Assembly (NCBI RefSeq): GCF_965137005.1 | Contig: NZ_CBCRXM010000002.1 | Coordinates: 1 to 64,000 of the forward strand | Length of the DNA: 64,000 nt | Reading direction: 5' to 3' | From: Sphingomonas_O antarctica | GTDB taxonomy: Bacteria; Pseudomonadota; Alphaproteobacteria; Sphingomonadales; Sphingomonadaceae | Shown here: piece by piece, positions 7,236 through 15,922 of the stretch | Layout of the letters: the number at the start of each line of letters is the position of its first letter | How positions within the stretch are numbered: position 1 is the stretch's first letter | The notes under the pieces: model-generated | What the model was told of the DNA's origin: nothing | Seen by the model: only the letters and a program-made list of their open reading frames with translations | The model's database searches: none | Program-made: the position numbers and the translations under genes

Positions 7236-8117
7236 ATGCGGCGATTGCCGTCACTTTCGGGCATTGAAGCCTTCGTCGCGGTATCCCGCGCCGGATCGTT
7301 GAAGACTGCGGCCGACGAATTGGCGCTGTCGTCCCCTGCGCTCAGCCGGCGCATCCAGTCGCTCGAACGCTCGGTTGGCAAGCCGTTGTTCAACCGCGGG
7401 CACCAATCGATCACGCTGAACAAGAATGGCGAGCGGTTGCTGGCGCTGATCGCCCCGGCGCTGGACCAGATGACCGACGCGATCGACGCGATGGCGTCGG
7501 ATCACGAGGTGTCACGCCTGCGCCTCGGCGTGCTGCCGCTGTTCGCCGCCCAGCAATTGATGCCGCGCATGGGCGAATTGCGTGCGGCGCATCCCGAACT
7601 GCACCTCGACCTCGACACCGCGCCTTATGCGTCGTCACGCCTGGGCGATGGGCTCGATGCGGCCATCGTATTGACGCGCGATCCCGATCCCGCCCTTCAC
7701 GCGCGGCGCCTCGATCGTAACAAGGTGTTCGCGATTGCGGCGAAACATTACCGCTCCGGTCCGGGCGCCATCACCAAGCCCGACGATCTCAAAGACCTGA
7801 CCGTCATTCTCCACCGCGACATGCCCGATACGTTCAGCGAATGGCGCAATGCGGTCGGGCGGCCCGACCTCGAACCGCGCGCGATCGACCATTATGATTC
7901 GGGGCAGTTGATGCTCGACGCCGCGGCGCAGGGACTGGGCGTGGCCTTCATGCACGCGAGCCATTTCAGCGAAGCGCATGACGAACGCCTCGCACCACTA
8001 TTCGATGTCGAGGTCGAAAGCCCGTACAGCTATTGGTTCGTGTGCAAGCCCCGGGCGCTGGAGCAGCGCCCGGTTCGCGTGTTTCACGACTGGTTGACCG
8101 CCAAGATGGCGGCTTAG
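7236..8117 (+). CDS. LysR-family transcriptional regulator (GcvA-like)
   Basis: A 293-residue protein with an N-terminal winged HTH: LSGIEAFVAVSRAGSLKTAA, then a recognition helix in LSSPALSRRIQSLE, ending at LFNRGHQSITLNKNGERLL. A periplasmic-binding-like effector domain follows. LPSLSGIEAFVAV and the spacing of the HTH resemble GcvA-type members. The start codon is the ATG at 7236, with GGAG at 7227-7230; a GTG at 7230 is in frame but overlaps that signal. It lies between an MFS transporter upstream and a convergent cyclophilin gene downstream. The MFS gene is a plausible target, but that is only context. Confidence 0.85.
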   Translation: MRRLPSLSGIEAFVAVSRAGSLKTAADELALSSPALSRRIQSLERSVGKPLFNRGHQSITLNKNGERLLALIAPALDQMTDAIDAMASDHEVSRLRLGVLPLFAAQQLMPRMGELRAAHPELHLDLDTAPYASSRLGDGLDAAIVLTRDPDPALHARRLDRNKVFAIAAKHYRSGPGAITKPDDLKDLTVILHRDMPDTFSEWRNAVGRPDLEPRAIDHYDSGQLMLDAAAQGLGVAFMHASHFSEAHDERLAPLFDVEVESPYSYWFVCKPRALEQRPVRVFHDWLTAKMAA

Positions 8118-8121
8118 CGGC

Positions 8122-8568
8122 CTAGCTGGCGCGCGCCGTCAGGATCTTGCCCGGATTGCGCGGCGGTTCGCCCTTGGGCAGCTTGTCGACCGCATCCATG
8201 CCCGACGTCACTTCACCCCACACGGTGTATTGCCCGTCGAGGAAGTTGGCGTTGGCGAGGCAGATGAAGAACTGGCTGTTCGCGCTGTTGGGAGCGGAAG
8301 TGCGCGCCATCGAGCAGACGCCGCGCTTGTGCGGCTCCTTGTTGAACTCGGCCTTGAGGTCGGGCTTGTCCGAACCGCCGCCGCCGGTGCCGGTGGGGTC
8401 ACCACCCTGCGCCATGAAGCCGTCGATCACGCGGTGGAACACCACGCCGTCGTAAAAGCCGGCATTGGCCAGTTCGGCGATGCGCTCGACATGCCCGGGG
8501 GCCAGATCGGGGCGCAGCTTGATCACGACTTCGCCAGTGTCGAGGGTAAGGTTCAGCGTATCGGCCAT
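8122..8568 (-). CDS. Peptidyl-prolyl cis-trans isomerase, cyclophilin type
   Basis: A single-domain cyclophilin of 148 residues with the active-site region FHRVIDGFMAQGGDPTGTG, then SMART and NSQFFICLANANFLDGQYTVWGEV. These match the PpiB family, which accelerates proline isomerisation in protein folding. There is no signal peptide, so it should act in the cytoplasm. The ATG at 8568 starts MADTLNLTLDTGEV at the usual distance from the first strand; the longer open frame upstream has no homology. It lies 29 bp downstream of the luciferase-like gene on the same strand and may be co-transcribed. Confidence 0.92.
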   Translation of the reverse strand: MADTLNLTLDTGEVVIKLRPDLAPGHVERIAELANAGFYDGVVFHRVIDGFMAQGGDPTGTGGGGSDKPDLKAEFNKEPHKRGVCSMARTSAPNSANSQFFICLANANFLDGQYTVWGEVTSGMDAVDKLPKGEPPRNPGKILTARAS

Positions 8569-8597
8569 TCTATCAGTCTCCAAATTCGAGGGGCTCG

Positions 8598-9611
8598 TTA
8601 GGCGGCGAGCGCGAGGCTTGCCAGCCCATATTCTTGCGCGATCAGGTCGTAGCTGCGCACGCGCGCGGCGTGATCGGGCATGATGTTGACCAGCATCAGC
8701 TCGTCTGCGCCGTAGAGTCTGGCGACATCGTCGAGCTGTGTGCGCACTTCGGTCGGCGTGCCGAGCACGGTGCGGCGGCGGCGCGGCTGGCTGCCATGCG
8801 CGGCGATCCATGCCTTGGCCTTGGCGACGCTGGGCACGGGGATGAGTTCACCGCGGATCAGATGCGCGAACATCATTTGCGCGGGGAGCGCGAGTTCCTC
8901 GGCTTCCGCCAGCGATGGCGCGGCGATGGTCCAGGTGGCGACGATCACTTCCGGTTTGTCCAATCGCGCGGATGGCTTGAACTCACGGCGATATATGTCG
9001 GCGAGCATCGTCGCATCCGAATTGATGAAGTCGGCAATGACGTAAGGCAGCCCGGCGTCCGCCGCCCAGCGCGCCGAATCGGGCGAGGAGCCGAGCAGAT
9101 AAACCTCCGGCACTTCATTGCCGCGCATCGTCGCCGCCAGCGGGGCGAAGAGATGGTCGGCGGGCAGGCCATTCTCGTAATAAGCGAGCAGTTCCGCCAG
9201 ATTGTGCGGGAAATCCTGCGACGAAATGTGGTGCGAGCGGTCACGCTGAAGCGCCAGCGCCGTGCGCTGATCGCTGCCCGGCGCGCGACCGATGCCCAGG
9301 TCGATCCGCCCCGGCGCCATCGCGGCGAGCAGGGCAAAGGTTTCCGCGACTTTGTAGGGCGAGTAATGCGGGAGCATGATCCCGCCGGAGCCGACGCGGA
9401 TGCGCTGCGTCGCCAGCGCCACCGGGCCGATCAGGGCTTCAGGGGCTGCGCCGGCGAGACCGGGCGAGGCGTGGTGCTCCGCCATCCAGAAGCGGTGATA
9501 GCCCGCCGTATCGGCAGCACGAGCGAGGTCGATGGTGTTGCGCAGCGCATCGCCGACCGAAGAGCCCTCGGCGATCGGTGACTGGTCGAGAACGGACAAT
9601 CGATAGGTCAT
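8598..9611 (-). CDS. LLM-class flavin-dependent oxidoreductase (luciferase-like monooxygenase)
   Basis: A 337-residue TIM-barrel flavoprotein. The N-terminus YRLSVLDQSPIAEGSS and RFWMAEHHASPGLAGAAPE are characteristic of the MsnO8 / YhbW-like subgroup of bacterial luciferase-type monooxygenases. GRIDLGIGRAPGSD and VYLLGSSPDSARWAADAGL are further family blocks. Members use FMNH2 and oxygen, but the physiological substrate of this subgroup is generally unknown. The ATG at 9611 gives the standard N-terminus. It is divergent from ku (80 bp apart) and is followed by the cyclophilin gene. Confidence 0.88.
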   Translation of the reverse strand: MTYRLSVLDQSPIAEGSSVGDALRNTIDLARAADTAGYHRFWMAEHHASPGLAGAAPEALIGPVALATQRIRVGSGGIMLPHYSPYKVAETFALLAAMAPGRIDLGIGRAPGSDQRTALALQRDRSHHISSQDFPHNLAELLAYYENGLPADHLFAPLAATMRGNEVPEVYLLGSSPDSARWAADAGLPYVIADFINSDATMLADIYRREFKPSARLDKPEVIVATWTIAAPSLAEAEELALPAQMMFAHLIRGELIPVPSVAKAKAWIAAHGSQPRRRRTVLGTPTEVRTQLDDVARLYGADELMLVNIMPDHAARVRSYDLIAQEYGLASLALAA

Positions 9612-9690
9612 GGGGCACAGATAGGAACGCGGCGGAACGGAATCATCAGCCCGACATTGAATCGGGTTCGTAACGGTAAAGGGCAATCCG

Positions 9691-10560
9691 ATGGCAGCAC
9701 GACCTTATTGGCAAGGCCAGATCCGGCTCGCGCTCGTTTCGATCCCCGTCCAGGTGTTTTCCGCGACCAAATCGGGCGCGCGGGTGCAGTTCAAGCAGAT
9801 CCACGAGCCCTCGGGTAAGCCGGTCAACTACACCAAGACGGTCAAGGGCATCGGCCCGGTCGACACCGACGACATCAAGCGCGGCTTCGAATATAAGAAA
9901 GGCAGTTTCGTGCTGCTCGAGGATGAGGAACTCGACGCGGTCAAGCTCGATACGAAACGCACGCTGACGCTGACCCAGTTCGTCGATTATGACGACATCG
10001 CCCCGATCTATTTCGAAAAGCCCTATTATGTCGTCCCCGCCGACGATCTGGCCGAGGAGGCGTTCATCGTGCTGCGCGAATCGCTGCGCAAGGCGAAGAA
10101 GGTCGGGCTGGGCCAGATCACCATTCGCGGGCGCGAATATGTCGTCAGCGTGAAGCCGTGCGGGCGCGGGATCATCATGGAGACGATCCGTTATTCGGAC
10201 GAGGTCAACAAGGCCGACGGCTATTTCCGCGACATCCCCAACGACAAGCCCGATCCCGATTTGCTCGATCTGGCAGGGACGCTGATCGACAAGAAATCGG
10301 GCGCGTTCGATCCGGAGATGTTCACCGATCACTATGTCGCGGCGCTCAAGGACCTGGTCGCGCGCAAACTGAAGTCGAAGGGCGAGGTCGTCACGCCCGA
10401 GGATGAGGATGACAAGCCGTCGCGTGGTAGTAACGTGATCGACCTGATGGCAGCGCTCAAACGCAGCGTTGGCGGCGACGATGACGAGGTGCCCGCAAAG
10501 AAGGCGCCGGTTAAGAAGGCTCCGGCAAAGAAAACTGCGCCGAGGAAGCATGCCGCTTAA
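9691..10560 (+). CDS. ku: Ku protein, non-homologous end joining
   Basis: A bacterial Ku of 289 residues. The start MAARPYWQGQIRLALVSIPVQ is the typical beta-barrel entry, followed by QIHEPSGKPVNYTKTVKG and the bridge region with YYVVPAD. The C-terminal tail (from about residue 255) is a Lys/Ala/Pro repeat, KKAPVKKAPAKK, the basic extension that modulates DNA binding in many Ku proteins. Ku homodimers ring double-strand breaks and recruit LigD, which is encoded immediately downstream. The gap between the two genes is filled by a palindromic repeat (10568-10646), so they may still be co-transcribed. Confidence 0.95.
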   Translation: MAARPYWQGQIRLALVSIPVQVFSATKSGARVQFKQIHEPSGKPVNYTKTVKGIGPVDTDDIKRGFEYKKGSFVLLEDEELDAVKLDTKRTLTLTQFVDYDDIAPIYFEKPYYVVPADDLAEEAFIVLRESLRKAKKVGLGQITIRGREYVVSVKPCGRGIIMETIRYSDEVNKADGYFRDIPNDKPDPDLLDLAGTLIDKKSGAFDPEMFTDHYVAALKDLVARKLKSKGEVVTPEDEDDKPSRGSNVIDLMAALKRSVGGDDDEVPAKKAPVKKAPAKKTAPRKHAA

Positions 10561-10567
10561 TTCTGCT

Positions 10568-10646
10568 CGTCGCCCCGGCGGAGGCCGGGGCCGCTATCGT
10601 TGTAGCGCACCTGCCTCCAGCGGCCCCGGCCTACGCCGGGGCGACG
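10568..10646. repeat. Palindromic repeat family A, short form (79 bp), intergenic
   Basis: Two near-perfect inverted arms (one mismatch over about 30 bp, extending to 10566 and 10648) flank a roughly 27-bp centre. Each arm itself folds: GCCCCGGC-GGAG-GCCGGGGC on the left. The unit starts CGTCGCCCCGGC and ends GCCGGGGCGACG. A 79-bp copy of the same length lies in frame inside ligD, and longer versions are at 16415 and 21072. Confidence 0.85.
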
Positions 10647-10654
10647 AGGCGTAA

Positions 10655-13129
10655 TTGGCTAAAACTAACCCCCTCGCCAAATATAATGCGAAGCGCGATT
10701 TCGCGCAGACGAAGGAGCCGGCGGGTAAGGTCGCCAAGGCCGAAGGCTTCAGCTTCATGGTGCAAAAGCACGACGCCACGCGGCTGCATTACGATTTCCG
10801 CCTTGAAATGGACGGGGTGCTCAAAAGCTGGGCGGTGACGCGCGGGCCTTCGCTCAACCCGGACGACAAGCGCCTGTCGGTCCGAACCGAGGATCACCCT
10901 CTGGGTTACGCCACCTTCGAGGGGACGATCCCCAAGGGGCAATATGGCGGCGGCACGGTGATGTTGTGGGATCGCGGCCTCTGGGTGCCGCATCCGGGCA
11001 AGGACCCGCGCAAGACGATCGAGGAAGGGCATCTCCACTTCACGCTCGAAGGCGAGCGGATGAAGGGTGAGTGGCTGATGATCCGGTTGAAGCCGCGCGG
11101 GCGGGAGAAGAATGAGAATTGGCTGCTGCGGAAGATTCAGGACGAGTTTGCGGGTGGCAGCGACGATCTGGTCGAACGGTATCTGACCAGTGTGAAGACC
11201 GGGCGCACGATGGAGGAGATTGCCGGCGGGAAGGCTGAGAAAGAGGATCGTCGCCCCGGTGGGGGCCGGGGCCGATCGCAACCAGCGCGCTCCTCCGCCA
11301 GCGGCCCCGGCCTCCGCCGGGGTGACGCCAAACTGCCAGCCTTTCAAAAGCCGCAACTCGCCACGCTCGTGGACGCCGTCCCGACCGGCAGCAGCTGGCT
11401 GCACGAGATGAAATATGACGGCTACCGGGCGCTGGTTGCGGTGGCGGGCGGGCGCGCCAAAGTGTTCACGCGCACCGGGTTGGATTGGAGCGCCAAGTTT
11501 CCGACCGTGGTTGCGGCTGCGGAGGAACTAAAGGTCGGTTCGGCGCTGATCGATGGCGAGATCGTCGCGCTCGATGAACAGGGGCGCCCGAATTTTTCGG
11601 GATTGCAGGCAGGCATCAAAGGCGGCGGCGCGGATTTGGTGATGTTCGCGTTCGACCTGTTGAGCCTCGACGGGCACGACCTGAAGAAGCGGGGCAATCT
11701 CGAACGCAAGGAGGCGTTGCGCGCGATCCTGCCCGAAGGCGGCGACCTGCGTTTTGCCGACCATGTCATCGGCAAGGGCGAGAAATTGTTCAAGGCGATG
11801 TGCGACGCAGGGGTCGAGGGGATCGTGTCCAAACTCGCCGATGCACCGTATTCGGGGAAGCGCAGCCCGGCGTGGCAGAAGGTCAAATGCACGCAGCGGC
11901 AGGAATTCGTGATCGTCGGCTGGACCGAAAGCGACACGCGGACGCGGGCGTTTTCGTCATTGCTGCTCGGGCTCAACGAGGGCGGGAAGCTGCGTTACGC
12001 GGGCAAGGTGGGCACGGGCTTCGATGCCGCGTTGCTCGCGGATATCGGCGCCAAGCTGAAGACGCTGGAGCGCAAGACCGCGCCGGTCGAAGTGCCCAAG
12101 GCGGCGGCGCGGCGGGCGCATTGGGTCGAGCCTAAACTGGTGGCCGAAGTCGGGTTCGCCGAATTCACGGTCGAGAACGTCGTGCGCCACGCCAGCTTTG
12201 CCGGGCTGCGCGAAGACAAGCCGGCGAAGGAGGTGGTGCCGGAGAAACCGGTCAAGGCGACCACCGCGCCGACATATCGCATCACCAATCCCGACCGCGT
12301 CATCGATACGGATTCGGGCATTACCAAGGGCGAGTTGGCCGCCTTTTACGAGACCGTCGCGCCGATCATGCTGCCGGTGCTGGGCCACCGCCCGGTCAGC
12401 CTGGTTCGCTGTCCGCAGGGGCGCGCCAAACACTGTTTCTTCCAGAAGCACGACGCCGGGTCGTTCGGCGAGCACGTCCACCATGTGCCGATCAAGGAGA
12501 AGGACGGATCGACCGAGGATTATCTGTGGCTCGACGATGCCGAGGGCATTCTCGATTGCGTGCAGATGGGGACGATCGAGTTTCACGGCTGGGGGGCGCG
12601 GATCGACGACCTCGAAGCGCCGGACCGGATGATCTTCGATCTCGATCCCGATGAGGGGCTGGATTTCGAGGCGGTGCGCAAGGCTGCATTCGACATTTCG
12701 GCCACCCTCTCCGACCTCGGCCTGGTAAGCTTTCCCATGCTGTCGGGCGGCAAGGGGGTGCATGTCGTCGTGCCGCTGACGCCCCAGGCGAAGTGGCCCG
12801 CCGTGAAGGACTTTACGCACCGCTTTGCCGTCGCGCTGGAGACGCAAGAGCCCGAGCGCTATGTCGCCAACATGGCCAAGGCCAAGCGCGTCGGGCGTAT
12901 CTTCGTTGACTATCTCCGCAACCAGCGCGGGAGCACGGCGGTGCTGCCGTATGTCGCCCGAGCACGCGCGGGCGTGCCGGTGTCCGCGCCGATCAGTTGG
13001 GAGGAGTTGCGGACGATCGACAAGCCGTCGCATTTCTCGATCCGCGACGCGGATGAATTGCTGGCGCGGGCAAGCTCCCCCGACTTGCAAGGCTGGGGCG
13101 TCGCGGCGCAAATCCTGCCCGATTTTTAG
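10655..13129 (+). CDS. ligD: Multifunctional DNA ligase D
   Basis: An 824-residue ATP-dependent ligase for end joining, with domains ordered PE-LIG-POL as in Pseudomonas LigD. The 3'-phosphoesterase domain (about 1-180) shows His39, His45 and Asp47 in KHDATRLHYDFRLE. The ligase domain (about 226-525) has the nucleotidylated Lys253 in MKYDGYR. The archaeo-eukaryotic primase-type polymerase domain (about 540-824) has DLDPDEG with the metal-binding acids. Residues 199-224 (RRPGGGRGRS...PGLRRGD) are encoded by a palindromic repeat inserted exactly in the linker between PE and LIG. The start appears to be TTG at 10655, directly after the intergenic copy of the same repeat. Confidence 0.95.
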   Translation: MAKTNPLAKYNAKRDFAQTKEPAGKVAKAEGFSFMVQKHDATRLHYDFRLEMDGVLKSWAVTRGPSLNPDDKRLSVRTEDHPLGYATFEGTIPKGQYGGGTVMLWDRGLWVPHPGKDPRKTIEEGHLHFTLEGERMKGEWLMIRLKPRGREKNENWLLRKIQDEFAGGSDDLVERYLTSVKTGRTMEEIAGGKAEKEDRRPGGGRGRSQPARSSASGPGLRRGDAKLPAFQKPQLATLVDAVPTGSSWLHEMKYDGYRALVAVAGGRAKVFTRTGLDWSAKFPTVVAAAEELKVGSALIDGEIVALDEQGRPNFSGLQAGIKGGGADLVMFAFDLLSLDGHDLKKRGNLERKEALRAILPEGGDLRFADHVIGKGEKLFKAMCDAGVEGIVSKLADAPYSGKRSPAWQKVKCTQRQEFVIVGWTESDTRTRAFSSLLLGLNEGGKLRYAGKVGTGFDAALLADIGAKLKTLERKTAPVEVPKAAARRAHWVEPKLVAEVGFAEFTVENVVRHASFAGLREDKPAKEVVPEKPVKATTAPTYRITNPDRVIDTDSGITKGELAAFYETVAPIMLPVLGHRPVSLVRCPQGRAKHCFFQKHDAGSFGEHVHHVPIKEKDGSTEDYLWLDDAEGILDCVQMGTIEFHGWGARIDDLEAPDRMIFDLDPDEGLDFEAVRKAAFDISATLSDLGLVSFPMLSGGKGVHVVVPLTPQAKWPAVKDFTHRFAVALETQEPERYVANMAKAKRVGRIFVDYLRNQRGSTAVLPYVARARAGVPVSAPISWEELRTIDKPSHFSIRDADELLARASSPDLQGWGVAAQILPDF
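11249..11327 (+). repeat. Palindromic repeat family A, short form, in frame inside ligD
   Basis: A 79-bp unit with the same ends (CGTCGCCCCGG...CCGGGGTGACG) and arms as the intergenic copy at 10568. It begins on a codon boundary (CGT = Arg199) and is read through without a stop, adding about 26 residues to the PE-LIG linker of LigD. Confidence 0.85.
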
Positions 13130-13177
13130 TTTCGCTCTCGCAATGATTCATGCCGATTCATGCGACGTCGAAGCGCT

Positions 13178-14980
13178 TCACTTCCCCCCGCCCGCGATCC
13201 ACGCGTCGATCTTCTTCTCCAGGATCGGCAGTGGCAGCGCACCGGTATCGAGGCATTGCGCGTGGAATTTGCGGATGTCGAAACGGCTGCCGAGGTCCGC
13301 GCGCGCCTTGGCCTTCAGGCGCAGAAACGTCAGCTGGCCGAGCTTGTAGCCGAGCGCCTGTCCCGGGATCGCGATGTAGCGTTCGACCTCCGCCGTCGCG
13401 TCGGTCAGCGACATCGATGAATTGTCGCGCATATATTTGATCGCCTGATCGCGCGTCCAACCCTTGGCGTGGATGCCGGTATCCACGACCAGCCGCATCG
13501 CGCGGAGCATCTCGTCGTTCAGCCCGCCGAAGCGCTGATATGGATCGGTTTCCATGTGCAGATCGGGCCACAGGGTTTCCGAATAAAGCGCCCAGCCTTC
13601 GACAAAAGCGGTGTTGCCGCCGAAACGCATGAAATTGGGCAGCTCGGCATTCTCCTGCGCCAGGCTGATCTGGAAGTGATGCCCGGGGATCGCTTCGTGG
13701 AGGTAGAGAGTCTCGAACCCCCAGGTGAACCGCGCCGGCAGGTCATAGGCGTTGTAGTAGAACGTGCCCGGACGCGCGCCGTCGGGCGTGCCCTGTTCAT
13801 AGCTGCCCGCAGCATCGGTTTTTTCGCGGTACGGCGGCACCGGGCGGATCGCGAGCGGCGATTTGGGAATGGTCGAAAACAGCGCCGGGATGCCGACATC
13901 GACGCGCTTGCCGATCGCGACGAAGCGGTCGCGCATGTCGTCACGACTGCCGGGCGTGAAGCGAGGGTCGCTGTTCAGGAACGCGAAGAACTGATGCAGG
14001 TCGCCCTTGAAGCCGGTCTTGACGCGGATCGCGTCCATCCCGGCGGTGATCCGCGCGACTTCGCTGAGCCCCAGATTGTGGACGTAATCGGCGGTCAGCG
14101 GCAGCGTCGTATTGGCTTCGATCATGTACGCGTAGAGCTTGTCGCCGCCGGGCATGCCCGACAGGCCGACACTGTCGCGCGCCACCGGCAGATAGTCGCC
14201 GCGCAGGAAATCGCGCAGACGGGTGTAGGCGGGGAAGATGCCGCCGGCGACGACCGCTTTGGTCTCCGCCGTCACGCGCGCCTGATCGGCGGCGGAAATG
14301 CCCGCCGGGAATTTCTTGAGCGGGCCCATGAACACCGAATTGTCGGGGCCGTCCTTCAGGATCAGGTCGAGCTGATCGACCATGTTGCGGACGACCAGCT
14401 TGGGCTGGACCACGCCGGTCTTCATGCCCTTGCGGAATTGCGCGATGGCGGTGTCGATTTGCGCCGCGACCTGTTTGTGGCGCGCGATGTTGCTGTCGTA
14501 ATCGGCGAGGGTGTTGAACGGCGCGGCGCCCTGTCCCGATGCGAAGTCGGCATAACCGCTGTAAAAGCTGTAGAAGTGGTTCATCGGCCGCACGGTGGTC
14601 AATGCGCGCATCGCGGGCGTGCTGCCGCGCGCATCGATCTCGCGCTGCTGGATAAACACGTCGAGCGCGAGATTGTCGGTCGCGTCGAGGCCACGTCGAT
14701 TATAGGCCCTGGCCTGAGCCAGTTCCTTCAACGCCTGCCGATAATCGCGCTCGCCCGCGGCGTCGGAGAAATTGTCGCCAAGCTGGTTGGCGTAGCGCAA
14801 ATCGCCGCGATAAATCGCCGATTGCGGATGATCCTTGAGGTTTTGCTCGTCGCTCGCGTGGAAGAAGGCAAACAACCGGTCATGCGCCGACCGAGGCGCA
14901 GTTGTAACGGGGGCGGCAATCGCCAGTCCCGAGACGGACACGGCGAGCAGGGCGAGGGGTGCAAGGGCGCTGATTTTCAT
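13178..14980 (-). CDS. DUF885 family secreted putative metallohydrolase
   Basis: A 600-residue protein with a cleavable signal peptide (MKISALAPLALLAVSVSGLAIAAP). The large helical domain contains ETLYLHEAIPGHHFQ, the H-E-x-x-P-G-H-H zinc-binding motif of the DUF885 family, plus AFVEGWALYSETL further on with the downstream Glu ligand. The architecture resembles M32-like carboxypeptidase folds, and family members behave as or are predicted to be secreted peptidases. The open frame extends upstream to 15100, but the ATG at 14980 gives the signal peptide. It is convergent with ligD, and no operon partner is evident. Confidence 0.85.
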   Translation of the reverse strand: MKISALAPLALLAVSVSGLAIAAPVTTAPRSAHDRLFAFFHASDEQNLKDHPQSAIYRGDLRYANQLGDNFSDAAGERDYRQALKELAQARAYNRRGLDATDNLALDVFIQQREIDARGSTPAMRALTTVRPMNHFYSFYSGYADFASGQGAAPFNTLADYDSNIARHKQVAAQIDTAIAQFRKGMKTGVVQPKLVVRNMVDQLDLILKDGPDNSVFMGPLKKFPAGISAADQARVTAETKAVVAGGIFPAYTRLRDFLRGDYLPVARDSVGLSGMPGGDKLYAYMIEANTTLPLTADYVHNLGLSEVARITAGMDAIRVKTGFKGDLHQFFAFLNSDPRFTPGSRDDMRDRFVAIGKRVDVGIPALFSTIPKSPLAIRPVPPYREKTDAAGSYEQGTPDGARPGTFYYNAYDLPARFTWGFETLYLHEAIPGHHFQISLAQENAELPNFMRFGGNTAFVEGWALYSETLWPDLHMETDPYQRFGGLNDEMLRAMRLVVDTGIHAKGWTRDQAIKYMRDNSSMSLTDATAEVERYIAIPGQALGYKLGQLTFLRLKAKARADLGSRFDIRKFHAQCLDTGALPLPILEKKIDAWIAGGGK

Positions 14981-15056
14981 GGCGCAGGACGCACCATAGA
15001 AAATCCTATTTTGGAAGCGGATTCTTCGCACAGCATGGGTAATCGCGCAGCGGCGG

Positions 15057-15437
15057 TCAGGCCCGCAGCTCGGGCAATCTGGCAAGCGCACGACCGGCAC
15101 GCCAGCGTTTGACCGCCGCCGATCGGGCCAATTGCTCCTGTAATTGCTGTGCGGTGATGGGTTTGCCGAACCTGATCCCGAAACTGTCCCCGCGACGCCA
15201 GATGACGGTGCTGTCGACGGCGATCGTCCCGCATTGAAATGCGATCTTGGCGAACCGTGCCAGGGGTGCCGAGGTGTCGATCATCGCCCCCTCGCTGGAA
15301 AGGTTGCGGAGAAGCGCATTGTAGCGCGCCCCGTCATATCCGACGAGAATAGGTAAGGCGATGGTCGTTCGCACGGCAGCGCGCTTGTCAAAGCCGTTCA
15401 GGCCGAGCCGATCGCCCGGCAGCATTTTCGCGTGCAT
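15057..15437 (-). CDS. PilZ domain protein
   Basis: A 126-residue single-domain protein. The N-terminal loop KRAAVRTTI supplies an R-x-x-x-R element (Arg18 and Arg22), and RNLSSEGAMIDTSAPL corresponds to the D/N-x-S-x-x-G motif. Together these are the c-di-GMP-binding signature of PilZ domains. The remaining strands end at RRGDSFGIRFGKPI. Such stand-alone PilZ proteins transmit c-di-GMP levels to motility, adhesion or polysaccharide systems, but no partner lies nearby. The ATG at 15437 is preceded by GGAG at a good distance on the minus strand. Confidence 0.85.
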   Translation of the reverse strand: MHAKMLPGDRLGLNGFDKRAAVRTTIALPILVGYDGARYNALLRNLSSEGAMIDTSAPLARFAKIAFQCGTIAVDSTVIWRRGDSFGIRFGKPITAQQLQEQLARSAAVKRWRAGRALARLPELRA

Positions 15438-15484
15438 GTGATTTCTCCGCATTTGAGCGCACGGCGTCAAATCACCAACCGCGC

Positions 15485-15691
15485 TCACGACCGGACCATT
15501 GGAGCAAAATCCATCACCTTGCGGCCTAGGCTCCACAGTTCCCTGGCGACCCCCGGCTTGCCGCAACTGACTTTGAGAATCGCTGCAACGTCGCCCATGG
15601 CGGTGAATTGATCGAAGTCGATGATATGTTTGCCGCTGATCGACAGCGAATAAAGTCGATAATATGACAATGCATCACCCCAAATGGACAT
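15485..15691 (-). CDS. Small hypothetical protein
   Basis: A 68-residue frame starting MSIWGDALSYYRLYSLSISGK, with a hydrophobic and aromatic N-terminal half and a basic C-terminal half (GKPGVARELWSLGRKVM). I do not recognise the family. The amino-acid composition looks like a real protein and the frame lies on the same strand just upstream of the PilZ gene, 47 bp away. No clear ribosome-binding site is visible in front of the ATG at 15691. It may be a small regulatory or membrane-associated protein, or a chance frame. Confidence 0.45.
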   Translation of the reverse strand: MSIWGDALSYYRLYSLSISGKHIIDFDQFTAMGDVAAILKVSCGKPGVARELWSLGRKVMDFAPMVRS

Positions 15692-15922
15692 AATCTATAC
15701 AAGTAAAAACGACTGTCATGACTTTAAGTTTCACCAATGCTCATTTAATATTTGAAAAACCGTTAACTAATATTAACCAATAGACTGTGAGATCTAAAAC
15801 TGTTGATTATGGATTTGATCTATATATTTTCGGTTTTAATACTTGCCGTGCCTGTTCTTCACTGAAGCCGGGCGAGCCGTGGCAGATTTCCGCCTTTGGA
15901 TGAACCGCGATAGGGAGGCGGG
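15692..15922. other. AT-rich intergenic region with a possible coding remnant next to thiL
   Basis: Bases 15692-15850 are much richer in A/T than the flanks (TTAACTAATATTAACCAATA and similar), as expected for promoters or recently acquired DNA. From about 15839 a plus-strand frame without a start reads to a TGA at 15924-15926 and ends VADFRLWMNRDREAG. The F-x-x-W-x-x-x-x pattern resembles the end of LysR-type regulators, so this may be the last part of a lost gene. That stop overlaps the GTG of thiL in the way operon genes overlap. Confidence 0.35.
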
